Shown: positions 23,595 through 35,042 of the stretch, in pieces
How the letters are laid out: each line of letters begins with the position of its first letter
Position numbering within the stretch: the stretch's first letter is position 1
NCBI GenBank assembly: GCA_948567375.1
Contig: OX419758.1
Coordinates: forward strand, 28,711,001 to 28,775,000
Direction: 5' to 3'
From: Lunularia cruciata
Taxonomy: Eukaryota; Streptophyta; Marchantiopsida; Lunulariales; Lunulariaceae
DNA: 64,000 nucleotides
The notes under the pieces: generated by a model
The model's input: only the letters and a program-made list of their open reading frames with translations
Databases searched by the model: none
Told to the model about the DNA's origin: nothing
Program-made: the position numbers and the translations under genes

Positions 23595-24082
23595 TGTATA
23601 CCCAAATTTCCCCTAATGCTCATTTCTCTAATGTTATCAATTCATTTTCCGACTCAAATCACTCTCAAATAAGATTTGTACTTGATCCTTCACTAAACAT
23701 TTTACCAATAATCAAGCATTGATTACAATCAAGCCAAACTCACTCTAGCTAAGAGACTCCAAGTGACACTTGCCAATCTCTATCCACCATAGCCAAGAAC
23801 TTAAAGACTCAACATTAGAGAAGTGAGCTCTTTAGAGCTACACTTTGAAAGTATACTCCTCTACTTGACCTAGGTTTCTAGCCCTAACGGCACCATTGAT
23901 TGTACATCTAATCATGCAAATGGTACAAGTGATAGTAGGTCCCACCATATGATCAGTAGCCTTAACATGAAGTTTGGTTTCTATCAAGTAGTTTATGAGC
24001 AACTACCAAAATAACTATGACTACCAACACTACCATTCCAATGTTTGAGCAAACTAGCTCAAGCATTTCAAATGTCTTGACA
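23595..24082 (-). repeat. 5' LTR of element A
   Basis: Matches the 3' LTR at 7,018-7,556; it ends on the plus strand ATGTCTTGACA, followed by the GCTT duplication. The inner edge is uncertain: the 90-bp outer segment of the 3' LTR is only faintly present here, with about 50 bp deleted. Confidence 0.72.
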
Positions 24083-24180
24083 GCTTAGTTCTCAACTTGC
24101 AAATATATTTTTGGGCTTTAGCTCATTGTGAAGGAGATTTTTTCTCCTTTACAAAATTCAAAAGTTAGAGTGGAGTACAT

Positions 24181-24405
24181 GAATCACATAGATCACTCTA
24201 ATAATGAGGAATAATCTCTATTACAAGAAGAAGCTATAAATGTGGGCAGTTCTAATGAGAACATGAGAAGAAGTGAATGCAATAGAGGTTCAGAGGATGA
24301 ATCACATAGATCACTCTAATAATGAGGCATAATCTCTATTACAAGAAGAAGCTATATATGTGGGGAGTTCTAATGAGAACATGAGAAGAAGTGAATGCAA
24401 TAAAG
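24181..24405. repeat. 118-bp tandem duplication
   Basis: The sequence starting gaatcacatagatcactc at 24,181 repeats from 24,299 with only a few mismatches, so it is recent compared with the surrounding decay. It lies directly upstream of the zinc-ribbon-like ORF. Confidence 0.9.
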
Positions 24406-24573
24406 GATTACGAGATCTTCTTTGGCAAGTAAGAGTGTTGATCTCACATGTGAGATCATTTATGGACCACTATACTATAGAAGAAGCAGAATAGGAGAGA
24501 GATGTATTAAAGATGTTAGAAGCATCTATTTTAGAGCCATTTACTTTCAAAGACCTCCTATAATTGACCTTCC

Positions 24574-24942
24574 TTGTCATGGTTCTATAGCTATCAAATA
24601 GGAAAATGTGAAGCATACCAAAACGGGACATGGAAAAAATTTAAAGACAAAAAAGATGGAGTAGGTTTTGCTTCACTACCACCTTCAAAACATCTAGCTC
24701 ATGTGCTTGTGGCACATATTAAGCAAAAGAGAACCATATTTCCTCAAGTTCTTAAAGTTCATTGCCACATTTGTAAGGTGAATGCTAGGGTTGAAGAGGG
24801 AGATGAGTACATGGTTTGCAAAAATTGTGAATGTCACTTAACTTTGGAAAAAAATTTTATGCTCTCTTATGTTGCACTAAAACTGAAACAATTAAAAAAT
24901 CCTTCTTTTTCTTTCTTTCTTTCTCTTTTTTTTCTTCCTTAA
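24574..24942 (+). CDS. Small zinc-ribbon-like ORF, unknown
   Basis: 122 codons from ATG. The middle contains four cysteines in a ribbon arrangement, CHICKVNARVEEG...CKNC (Cys-x2-Cys, 15 residues, Cys-x2-Cys), in a Lys-rich setting (KFKDKKDGVG, AHIKQKR). The tail runs into a pyrimidine-rich tract (24,895-24,985) and is probably not real. Such ribbons occur in many nucleic-acid-binding proteins and some transposases; I cannot assign a family. It may be an exon or the surviving part of a transposon protein. Confidence 0.3.
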   Translation: MSWFYSYQIGKCEAYQNGTWKKFKDKKDGVGFASLPPSKHLAHVLVAHIKQKRTIFPQVLKVHCHICKVNARVEEGDEYMVCKNCECHLTLEKNFMLSYVALKLKQLKNPSFSFFLSLFFLP

Positions 24943-26286
24943 AACTTATCTTTGTTTTCTTCTTTTTTCTTTTTGTTGTTTATAAGTCATCCCCACTTCA
25001 AAATCTTTACTCAATACTAAACTCAAATCCCTAAATATGCCAAACTCAACTCCTTAGATTCCAATTGTGCATGGTGTACATCTATGCTTGGAGTCCAATT
25101 GTGCTTGGTAATGCATTTGAGTACATAATTCTCTACTACAGTGGACAAGTGCTTGATCTCACTAGCATGCAGTGCTCACTCAATTGCATTACATTTGAGT
25201 ATAACCCCAAAAAACAAACTAAACATTCTAAACAAGGTTATCTAAATTCTAATTTGGATGAGCTTGTTTAGAATGCATTAGGCATTTACATAGGATGTCT
25301 TAATATTTTGGGCACTTGTTATCTCATGTGTTTCAAATTTACTCCAACTTATAAAATATGGTGGTGCATTTCAATGTGACAACTTGAGACAATCTACAAA
25401 ATAATATAAACTATAAAGGTGTGGTGAAAAAAAAACAATTTGAAATGATGAATACTTCCAAAAACATAGTCTGAACCTTGATGATGGAAGATGTTCTGGA
25501 AAGGGTACATGTTGTGTTTTATCTAATTGGTCCATTTCTCTTTAAGAAGATGCAAAACCATTTGATGGTGATACCCAACAAATTTTTTATTCCTTAAACT
25601 TGTTGTCTTGTATTTTGTCAATCAATTTGGTTGATAGCCATGGATAAAGATTGACCACATATGGTTCCCAACCGTCAAATCCTCTCACTTCTTGCTCCAT
25701 GAATTATCATGTCACCTTCTCTGAATTGTTTCTGTAAACTATGTAATCACTTTAATTGAGAGAGAGAGAGAGAGAGAGAGAGTAGAACAAGTATTGTACT
25801 AGCATCTAGGAACCTTTATCCATGTGATGATCAACTTTTGGATACAACAAAGAGCAAAAACCAGAAATAAAATAGTGCAATTTCAACATCAGCACCAACT
25901 AGAAACAAATCAAAAGGAATTAGACACTAGCAGCCAATAAGAAAAGATAATGCAACTAAGATATGGAACTTTGCAGAATTTGATATCCAATTTTTTTTCG
26001 TTTGTTGCAAAACAAGGTAAAATGAAATGGAAATTTGTAGCATTTGATACACAATTTTCATCCCTTTGAGCAACATCAAGGATGGTGGAAACCCAAACCT
26101 ACTTTTATAATATTCTGCTCCAACATTTGACATTTTGTGCTACATTCCATGAAATTCCCGGTTTGGTGGTCCCAATTTAATTGGTACTTGGAAGAGAGGC
26201 CAAAGTGCAACCTGAGGGGGACGGGGGGCCCAAGTCAGGCCTGCAAGGGAGGAGCCAAGTATGGTGGTGGTAGCTCTAACATGGTC
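24943..26286. other. No gene seen
   Basis: Unassigned. Contains the pyrimidine-rich tract at its left edge and a (GA)n microsatellite at 25,758-25,782. No transposon motif recognised. Confidence 0.5.
25758..25782. repeat. (GA)n microsatellite
   Basis: About 12 uninterrupted GA units. Confidence 0.95.
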
Positions 26287-26952
26287 TGTAACACCCATTT
26301 GTGCATGTATTTGTTATTGTGACATTAAGTTTGGTATTATAAGTACTTGAGAGATATTATTTATATAGAGATAAATGATGGTCCTACATTAGTCATGATT
26401 AGCTTAAGTTAGTCATAGCTAAGATAAAGGGGACCTTACTTTAGAGGAAGTGGAATAGACGAGCACCACTATTCTGGATTCTGGTGTATTGACTTTGAGG
26501 AAAGAGTTGAGAACTCTTGGACCCACAAGTCTTTTTGCTTTGGATTCTTCTATATTCCAATGATAGCTCATGTGAAGGAATCCTTGACTTAGTGGGTGGA
26601 TCAAGATAAGACTACATGCTTAGGAGAATATTCCCATGAGTACAAATATTCCTTTAGACTTTTAAACTTTATTTGACTTTTAGCTTAGTAGCTTGAGTTA
26701 CTCTAGTAATTAGTAACTTTGGTATGTAATTATTTCATAAGTATATAAACTAGGGATGATGAGGTACTCATCATCTTTTCATTTGAAACTATATCTCTCT
26801 CATTGAATTCTCTAGTGAGCAATGGTTTGAGTCTTGGAGTGTTAGCCTTGGAGTAGTATGACAGAGTTGGGTTCCTTGCCTTCTTAGTCTATGGTGTGCT
26901 ACTATAATAGCCATTGGCAGTTCATCCTGAGTGAGAGATAGGCCGGCTCATA
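26287..26952 (+). mobile_element. Solo LTR, TGTAACACCC family, copy 3
   Basis: Complete copy (666 bp) starting TGTAACACCC and ending GGCTCATA (CA mutated to TA). The 4-bp duplication GGTC lies at 26,283-26,286 and 26,953-26,956. More diverged from copy 1 than the copy at 53,981. Confidence 0.88.
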
Positions 26953-26956
26953 GGTC

Positions 26957-29129
26957 CAAATTCTAGAGCACCATTAGGTACAAGGGTGGCTCAATGATGG
27001 ATTTGATCAGTCCTAAGTACTCCAAGTAACATAAAATCAAAAATCACAGACATTCAGTTGCCAAAAAAGACTCCTTTGGTGGCATACCTTCTCAGAAAAG
27101 TAGTACATGTCACCAAGGTTGAAGGCTTTGGAGTGAAGTGAACCATCACCTTCATGGTAACTTTGGTTACAAGGAGATTTGAGAGTGATGTTGGATCTTT
27201 TTGATTTATTGTAGAGCACTTCAATGAGTCCTTTTACCATCATATTGGCAATGTTTCCTTTCCAAGAGGTTAAACATCAAAAAATAAACAAACTGCACAT
27301 TGTTACACTTGCTCTTTGCTTTTAGTCATTCTCAATCAGTATCCTTATGGGATCAACTTTTTCTTACCATTTTACTATTAGTACATCAACATTGGGTTGC
27401 TATTGTAGTTTTACTAAAGCAATGCCTTGATGGGACTTAAGTAACATGTTGTGTTGATAGTACTTAGCAAAACCAAAGTTGTTTTTGCTAAGTACTATAA
27501 ACACAACATGCACAAAGAATAATTACTTATGCAAAGATGTTCCTTTTGGGATGTTCTTAAGATGTTCATAAATTTCCTTAAGATGTTCCTTTTGGGAAGG
27601 TAGAATTGCTCTTTGAAGAAGGAATCTTTGTAGTCAAGTAGCCCCTTTGTATATGACTATATCACCACCTTACAAAGTTTATTTGTAATAGATTGTTCAT
27701 TAATGTTATCTTTTCTTTTTAGTTTTCCATTGTGTGCCTTGATGGTGACATTGTTCTCTTCTTGGAGTGGTTTCTACCCAAGAGCCTAAATAGGTAAAGA
27801 ACAATAGTGTTACTTTTCTTCAATTCTAGTAATTTCCAAACCATATCCTCATGGGAACTATCTAGTTCATAACAATATCTTGCATTTTAGTCAATCATGT
27901 ACATAACAAGGATTCTCTATTGCAGAGGGAAAGGCTCTAGAGCTTGGCTCCACACCCACTTGTTAATTTAAGACTTTTGCTTCATATTGGAGAAATTTTA
28001 TCATAACCTCTACGTACTTTTGGGATAACCATATTCATTAATTCTAGGGCTACTAGACCAATGTGCTTATGGATCTGCATATTACATACAGGGCATCCAT
28101 ATTTTACAATGTATCATAAGCAAAGAGCCTACTAGAGTTCATGATGCCAACCGAGATACAATGACTTAGATCCTACAACCTACTCATTTCCAAGTTCAGA
28201 TTAAGTGATAGTTGGACCTGCCGGGAACACCTCTTCATAGAATGAGAGTAAATATAGTCTCATTCATGGATAGCTAGTTTACCTTATTTGATGTGGGGAT
28301 TGTACCCATTACAGCTAGAGTACTTGGCACAAGCCAGTATGCAGGCAAGAGCTATAGCTATCATTGCCATCAAGGAGTAATGTTATACATCATGGCTTGC
28401 CTCCAAATCCTTTATCCCTTTGGGGGTGGAGAATTTTTTCCATTTTTATCAACAGTCAAATTGTCTCCTTTGAGGTACAACAAGAAGTTCCCTTCAAAGG
28501 AGAGGATCCCTAGCTATCCCACTAGCCATACTCACCTCTTACTTTTGCTAGAGTGTTGTCATCACCCTGCAACAACTACAAGCATTGGGTCTTTATTGAA
28601 ATACAATGGCAATAGGGGTTTTTATCACATCTAGGCCCCTCCCCTATTTACCATAGAGACCTTTGGAGGATATATCACAAAGTTGAATAGTAAGTAACTT
28701 TGTTTCTTTGTCTACGATGTGCATGAGATGATAGTTTCTCCTAAACTCTTAGCTCTTTTTGCTTGAGGATCATGTTCTCCATTTACACTTCTTTGTACTC
28801 TTTTACTCCCTTTTTAATTTTTTACTTTGCGGTATACTATTTGGCATTTGGCCCTTTTCTCAAAACTTGGAGGGAGTATGGATATCATTGTAGATGAAAC
28901 TTGGAGGGAGCTTTGATACACCTTTGTAAAGGATACAAGTCAGTGCATACTTGTTTATGATATGAGACAATTATATGACAATAGGATATGTTTTGATTAT
29001 GGATCTCACCTGTGATGCACTTTTGGAGGAGTTGATTTCCACATCCTCTTGTATGGGTGGCAACTAGAATAATAATAAATAAATCTCCAAATATAAGGTA
29101 CACAATAAAGTGACCTCGTTATTCCTTTC
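26957..29129. other. No gene seen
   Basis: Unassigned apart from the hairpin at 27,445-27,510. Open frames such as 28,293-28,634 (113 codons, plus) show no recognisable motif. Confidence 0.45.
27445..27510. repeat. Near-perfect hairpin, 28-bp arms
   Basis: Arms 27,445-27,472 and 27,483-27,510 are complementary with one mismatch, around the 10-nt loop ccaaagttgt. Could be a young template-switch palindrome, a tiny fold-back element, or a small-RNA precursor; no annotation from sequence alone decides this. Confidence 0.9.
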
Positions 29130-29530
29130 ACTTGGGAGTTATAGGAGCTACGGATATGGTATTGGAGACTTCTGTCATGGAATGCGATTGATTATGCAAT
29201 AGATTATCATACTATACGACAACAAGGGGTAGTACTTTCATTTTCATATTTTATAGTGTTTACTTTAGGTATCAGGTGTGCACTATATAGAAGAGCAATT
29301 ACACTAAATGATACTTCATATGCTCCAGTTATATAAGCATTGTTTGATTTAACATGGACCAGGTACAATAGATAAGTTTTCCATTCGGGTGCTAGTGGGG
29401 CTTAGCACTACTTTACCTCTTAGGTTTTATATGCACTGTTTGATTTAACATGGACAAGGTACAATAGATAAATTTTTCATTCGGGTGTTACTGGGCTTAG
29501 CCTTACTTTACCTCTTAGGTTTTATCTTTG
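29130..29530 (+). mobile_element. LINE 3'-end fragment 1
   Basis: Decayed match to the 3' end of the LINE at 31,833-35,128 (shared gagttat.ggagc, AGAGCAATTACACTAAATGAT and the gcttag..tactttacct end). The last part is duplicated in tandem with a 96-bp period (29,341 and 29,437). 5'-truncated. Confidence 0.7.
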
Positions 29531-31156
29531 TTGGGATTGATTGGCCTTTCAGTCCTTCTTGTAGTTGCGATTCATAGTTCGAGAATAGCTACAATGTTCA
29601 TTCTATCTTTCCCGGTTAGTATCGCTACACTACTATGTCCATTGACAGTCCTATTCTAACTTTTACTACTCTCCAACTTCGCAGCTAACTCACCGACTCT
29701 TCTGTAGTACCTTCAGAAACATGTATCACGAGCAATGGCGCATGCCACTTGACGAGAGCCCCATGTATGACGAGTACTCAAATTGGTGCATAAGAGAGTA
29801 CAACTAGACCACTGAATTGATGAACAAGTAATTGATACTCTAAAGCAACAATACACAAATCGAACATCTTGCAATCGTGACTTCTAGGAAACATTCTTGG
29901 TGCAGTGAAGTTAGAACTGAAAACTCCCGCGAGGATGGGACCCAACGTAGACATTGTATCCTATACATACTGATGAACTCTAAGTCAAATGTTCAATCCA
30001 TTTCGTGTCGAGTATGATTACGACCGTTAGAACTATGGATTCGCTTGGATTTGACAGCAAGATAACATCCATATCTTGGCCAGAGTCTATCATCAAGGTC
30101 CAGGAAACAGCGAACCCTTCTCCCAGTTTGAATAGTGAACTAGCGGAAGGTCAGCCTAGATTTGGCATTTAACAGTAAGCTAGAAAAAGAAGACTCGTGA
30201 TATCCATCTGTAATCCCATCCCGGTGATCAAGCCAAACCGAGCAAGCTATCGTAGCGATAAGCGAAAGCTATCGGGAAAGAAAGAAATCATGACTTTAGT
30301 AGTAGGGGAAAAAGTCATTCATAAATTATTTTTGAGATTCACTCAGAATTTCAAGTATGAAGATTCACGAAGTATGACACTTTCGTTTTCGTGTGGTGCA
30401 CATGCATCTCAAAAATCTTTGTAGGTCGTGAACCTATATTATGTGCCATATACATATGCCTATAAATGCCTATATTATATACCGCATACAGACTTTTAGT
30501 TGCACATCACTTTTTATAACCTATGGTTTCACATCTTGACTTCTACGCCGTGTGCCTGGGGAACATCAATGGTCATTCCTACGCCAAAAACTTGACCACC
30601 ACGAGTGAGCTCAATCCAACGGAGGTCATATTTGTACCGGTTTCCTTCATCATACCTGCCTGAAATCCCAGCACTGATCAAATTTCTGCAGGCCTGCGTA
30701 CGGATCGTCACCTCGGCTATCATTCGAGCTCTGCACCGATGTCCTTCCCTTTGTCTTCGCTTATTCCTACCATATGAGTGATCGCTCGCTCCTCCCATAA
30801 CGATCAAAGCTAACATAAGATCTAGTCTTTTCTCCAGCGTAATGGAACCGTCTGAAGTCATGATGACAAAAAGATACGCACCATATGATAGAGTTGTCCG
30901 TAGAGAATCGAAACTCGAAATGACACAATCAAATTCGGCCCAAATTCAGACAATGACATCTCATGAATGACTGTTGACAGAGTGTCAGCAGTACTCTATT
31001 TCTTGCTTCTTCTTATCTTCAAAATGTATCATTTATCCTTCTTTCTTAACTCTTTTATCTAATTTACGTTATTTAAAGAACAAAAACTAAGGATGAATGA
31101 CCATTTTCTCCTGAACAAAGTGAAGGGGAGTTATCGATATTTTGTTTGTTACTTTT
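29531..31156. other. CpG-containing unassigned island
   Basis: From about 29,640 to 31,000 CpG is frequent and transposon relics are absent, unlike the flanks. Resembles in character the DNA after 58.3 kb. May be single-copy sequence, with the weak ORF at 30,529-30,861. Confidence 0.4.
30529..30861 (-). CDS. Hypothetical 110-aa ORF
   Basis: Intact minus-strand frame from ATG with balanced composition (acidic, basic and hydrophobic residues mixed, not low complexity), ending QAHGVEVKM. It lies in a CpG-containing island between LINE fragments. I recognise no family and see no signal peptide, membrane segment or metal-binding pattern. It may be chance or one exon. Confidence 0.2.
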   Translation of the reverse strand: MTSDGSITLEKRLDLMLALIVMGGASDHSYGRNKRRQREGHRCRARMIAEVTIRTQACRNLISAGISGRYDEGNRYKYDLRWIELTRGGQVFGVGMTIDVPQAHGVEVKM

Positions 31157-31475
31157 CATGTTAGGCGCTAGGGGTACCATTCTCACTCTCATGCTTTGTA
31201 GCATATTTTAGGCAGTGTGTGTCCACTGCTCTACAGAGGGCAGTAGTTGGTGCAATCCATAGGAGAGCAATCACACTAGGTGATGCTTCTTTGGAAGTTC
31301 CAATTGTTTGTAGACCATACGACTTGCATAGCTCGGATATCTTAGGTGCAGTAGGGCAGATTTCTCACATAGACTGTATTGAGGCCTAGCCCCATTTTAC
31401 CTTTTTTGTCTCTCCCTTGTACGGCTTGATGTGGTCTTCCCATCCTTTGTGTTCTCTACGCGGTCGCCTTTTTCT
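31157..31475 (+). mobile_element. LINE 3'-end fragment 2
   Basis: About 85% identical by eye to 34,813-35,125, covering the C-terminal codons (FRQ.V..ALQRAV, IHRRAITLGD) and the 3' UTR ending TCTACGCGGTCGCC. 5'-truncated, in the same orientation, and some 350 bp upstream of the nearly complete copy. Confidence 0.88.
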
Positions 31476-31852
31476 CCTTTTGCACTAATGCTTGCAATGA
31501 TTTTGAGCAGCATACACATCAGTGATGCTGCTTAGATTACCCTAGTGGGAAGACTGACATGGGACATGGCACTCTGATGATGAGGAAGAGGGCATTAGTC
31601 AGATGTCAACATGGAAATGTGACAACGCTGGTCAGAACATCCACTTCAATATGCACCACTCAGCCAGGTATACGACAGCTGACTGGCATGTACAGTAGAA
31701 CTAGAACCGGATCCATCTGATTCCCTTTTGGTACATGAGAAAGATGTACATGTATATGATTGAAAGTGTATTTTAAAATACTTTGCGTGCAAAGGGTAGC
31801 TTAAGTAAAGAGTGTTCTACTTAACTATCATACTTACTATCATGTAACTATC

Positions 31853-32230
31853 ATGATTCTTGAGCTAGCCATGGCTACACCTTCCCATGTGGGGTTGCCT
31901 AGAGTGGCTCGGGATACATCATGCCCGGTGTGTCACCGATGCTTTACCTTGCAAGGGGTAAAGACCCATGTGGGAAGAATGCACAAGGACTATGATTGGA
32001 CCACTTGGGATGCCCATGTGAGACAAGCGACCACATCAACATCAGTGACACTCAGGATTATGCATGCTTCTTCTATCCCTTCATTGATCATTCTAGTGAT
32101 ATTGATCAAGTCGTGGGAGTGGTTTGCTTCTCAAGCGGATTGCATTTTGGGATTATTTGAGACTAGTTTTCCATGTCCACGTCTATTCAATAGGCTACCC
32201 CGCACACTCCATGATGAGGCTAGATAGGCC
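31853..32230 (+). pseudogene. LINE N-terminal C2H2 zinc finger
   Basis: Starts at ATG 31,853 or 31,871, some 20-40 bp from the element's 5' end. Near 31,922-31,985 it reads CPVCHRCFTLQGVKTHVGRMH, a C2H2 finger (Cys-x2-Cys, Phe, Leu, then His-x4-His). In R2-group elements such fingers bind target DNA. The frame shifts after about 32,200. Confidence 0.8.
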
Positions 32231-32639
32231 TTTTGCCTACCACTTGATCATTTGGAACGTGATCCTTGGACGGGTTAGCATGGTTCCTATTCCTCTTACT
32301 CCCTTGATGGTGTCTTTGTTATGCTAGAAGGTGGACGTGCGGGGCATAAAGAGGTGGCTGCTAGATTTTGTTGATTCCAAGCAGGGGATTGGGCGGCCCA
32401 TCAGGAGGAGTATGTTAGGGCTACACAATTTAGGAGACAAGCATCACCACAAGATACCACAAAGTCCACTCAATTATGACGGTGTAGGATATTGGGTCAA
32501 GCGGGAGAGTTTAGTAGAGCAGCACATGCACTATGCCCTTTGTCTATGGCGAGTCCTACTGATGAGAATATCTCTTCCCTATGCTCACTACATCCTATAG
32601 CAATAGAGGGACTACCACTGGATGTCTTAAATCATCAGC

Positions 32640-33660
32640 TTGAGCAGCCTTTATGTCTTGATAGGTTGTTGCTTGCACAAGCATTGTGCACTTCCTCTCG
32701 CCTTTCCTCAAGAGGCTTGTCAAGGATGGTTTATGAGCACCTCAAAGATTACTTTCAAGTAGATGATCCTTCTTGTGGTTTTACCAAGTTGTTTCAGGTG
32801 GCAGTAGCAATAGTGAGATGTGACATTCCTATGTTTGTTAGTCGGGTGTTAGGTGCTAGTCAACTTCTCATGATGGAGAAGGACACGGGGGGCATTAGAC
32901 CAATTGCTATTAGAGAGATCTCTTTGCATTTGGTTAGTCATACCATTGTCCTTCAGGATCATTCCCACTTCCGATAGCACCTCAGTCTAGATCAATTTTG
33001 AGTTGCTACACCTAGAGGATGTGAGGTTATATCTCTAGGCAATAGGGCACTCCTTGATATCCATTTGGAGTGGGTCATCCAATAAGTGGATGTTGAGAAC
33101 ACTTTTAATAGCGCCTCACAAGCATCTATCTTTAGAGAGCTTAGGGAGGCTGGTGGATCCTTAGTGAGTCTCATTCCTTTTGTGCGTACTTTTTATGGCT
33201 CTCTTGTTTCCCTTTACTACCAGCATGGTGGTTCATAAGAGAGAGTTACCGTCTTGGAGTCAGTTGTTGGTACATGTCAAGGAGATCCTTTGGGGGGACC
33301 TTTATTTGACATGGCTCACTTTAGAGCTCTCTTATCTACTACTTTGGTCATGCTTGGTTGTGTTTTTCCCTCCTTGGGAGATGATACACACATCGTAGGT
33401 CCTATAGATCAGATTAGGCAGGTCTTTGACTACTTGACTACCAAGCTACATCTAGTAGGCTTGAGAGTCAAGGTTTCAAAGTGCAGGGCATGGTCCCCTT
33501 TAGGTATCCCTCCCCACCTTGAGCTTCCAAAGGAGTGTATCACATCTATAGATGGACTTTTTGTTCTTGGAGTGCCAATAAGATTGGAGGATTTTATAGA
33601 TGTTGCCCTTGCAGAGGATGTTCTCCATATGGATGACCTTCCATTACTAGGAGATCCATA
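32640..33660 (+). pseudogene. LINE reverse transcriptase
   Basis: Blocks in order: LLMMEKDTGGIRPIAI (32,870-32,915), FYGSLVSLYYQ region (33,188-33,225), GTCQGDPLGGPLF (33,265-33,305), and SLGDDTHIVGP (33,373-33,405), the (F/Y)xDD catalytic block with Gly where Ala is usual, then VKVSKCRAWSP. The third block is the LINE-type QGDPLGP. Frame changes near 33,000 and 33,250. It would prime reverse transcription at the nicked target. Confidence 0.88.
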
Positions 33661-34320
33661 GGTGACATTTGGTACACTCTCTTCCAATATTGCTCATCAA
33701 CCATCCTACCTCATCCGTACAATTCCTCCCTCATCATCCTTCCTATCATGACTGAGAGCTTTTGATAGGAGGATTATCGGAGTCTTTGGTGATATTATTG
33801 GACCAAGGATATTTGAGTGTGTGATAGGGGATTTGGCATGTAGTAAATGGCTCTACCAATCTCATGTGGTTGGCTTGCTATCTATGGAGGAGATGGCATT
33901 TATAGCATTTTTGGGTAGTTGGGGTCTCTTGGCACCCCTACTTTCCTCTTGTTTTGTGGTTGTTGATAGGCCAGTTTTGGAGACTTATGTGATAGAGGTG
34001 GAGGGAGGATCCTTTCTCTCCAAATGTTATTACGGCAGATGAGAGATAGTCTATCCTCATGGGCATGAGAGGATTTCCACCTTTTGCTTCACTATCGTCA
34101 GATTGGACTAGAGGTTTACAGTCTTCCTTGATGGAGTGACAATTTGAGCATATGCTAAATTCTCTCTACCCAGATCTCTACATTCTCTCAGTCGACTTGC
34201 CCATTCCTTAGGCTACTAGAGCATGTCTTCACTCTTGCTCCGGCAAGGGTGCAGGGTCTTGGATCCTAGCTTGACCGTGTATTAGGGCATTCAGACTCGC
34301 CAGCTACTTTCTCTACAGCG

Positions 34321-35042
34321 ATGAGGTTTTGCCTAGGTTTGGTTCACCCATTTGCATCTTCATTACTCACTTGTGAGTGTGGTTCTACACTAGATGCAGC
34401 AGCGGTCCACATGACACGGTGTTTTTTTGGAGGACAAAGGATAGCTACCCATGATGCTATTAGGGACACAGTGTTTGCTATGGCACAAGAGAGTGGATAC
34501 TTGACTTGGATGGAGCATTCGCTTGCTTTGCAGACAACACGTGTCAGAGCAGACTTATACTTGGTCCGAGATGATCAAGTGACAGTCCGTAACCATGACA
34601 GCAGATGTCATGGTTACGGACCCTACGCGAGATACAGTTTTGGAGGGAATGATTACCCATCCCCTTGGATGTGCAGCGAGTGCAGGAGCAAGTCTCAAAG
34701 TATAGGAGCATGTAGCAAGGTCACCCCTTTGTTCCTCTCGCCTTGGAGTTATATGGAGTGGCAAACATGGTGTTTGACACATTTTTCAAGGAGTGCGCAA
34801 GAGCTTATCATGTTAGGTGCAAGGGGGTACCACTCTCACTTTCATACTTTGTAGCATATTTTAGACAGCGTGTATCCCTTGCTCTACAGAGAGCAGTGGC
34901 TGGTGCAATCCATAGGAGAGCAATCACATTAGGTGATGTTTCTTCCGGTACTCCAATTGTGTGTAGACCGTACAACTTGCATAGCTTGAATATCTTAGGT
35001 GCGGTTGGGCAAATTTCTCATATAGACTCTATTCGGGCTTAG
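34321..35042 (+). pseudogene. LINE CCHC, endonuclease and C-tail
   Basis: 34,378-34,430 gives CECG...VHMTRC (Cys-x1-Cys-x9-His-x3-Cys), followed by RIATHDAIRD and, at 34,530-34,555, RVRADLYLV, the R-x-P/A-D element of restriction-like endonucleases. The next catalytic piece reads DVMVTDPTRDT (34,605-34,640) but is disrupted by the palindrome at 34,585-34,621. The tail at 34,743-35,042 is open for 99 codons (FRQRVSLALQRA, IHRRAITLGD). The copy at 57.4 kb keeps some 30 codons that are missing here after about 34,690. Confidence 0.8.
34585..34621. repeat. Perfect 16-bp palindrome in the LINE
   Basis: Arms 34,585-34,600 and 34,606-34,621 around gcaga. The related copy at 57.72 kb has no palindrome here, so the left arm is a new inverted copy of the right. 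Confidence 0.95.

Larger units (their letters stand above)
7018..24082 (-). mobile_element. Ty3/gypsy element A with PHD finger
   Basis: Minus-strand LTR retrotransposon, about 9.6 kb once later insertions are removed. It is flanked by the 4-bp duplication GCTT (7,014-7,017 and 24,083-24,086). Reading right to left: 5' LTR, leader, Gag with two zinc knuckles, protease-region relics, RT, RNase H, integrase, PHD finger, 3' LTR. It is broken by many stops, by the 2.2-kb insert at 9,061-11,252 and by the composite insertion at 15,328-20,579. Element B (45,764-54,887) is a second, independently decayed copy, which is what allows the insertions and mutations here to be recognised. pol order RT-RNase H-IN and the YIDD motif place it in Ty3/gypsy. 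Confidence 0.88.
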
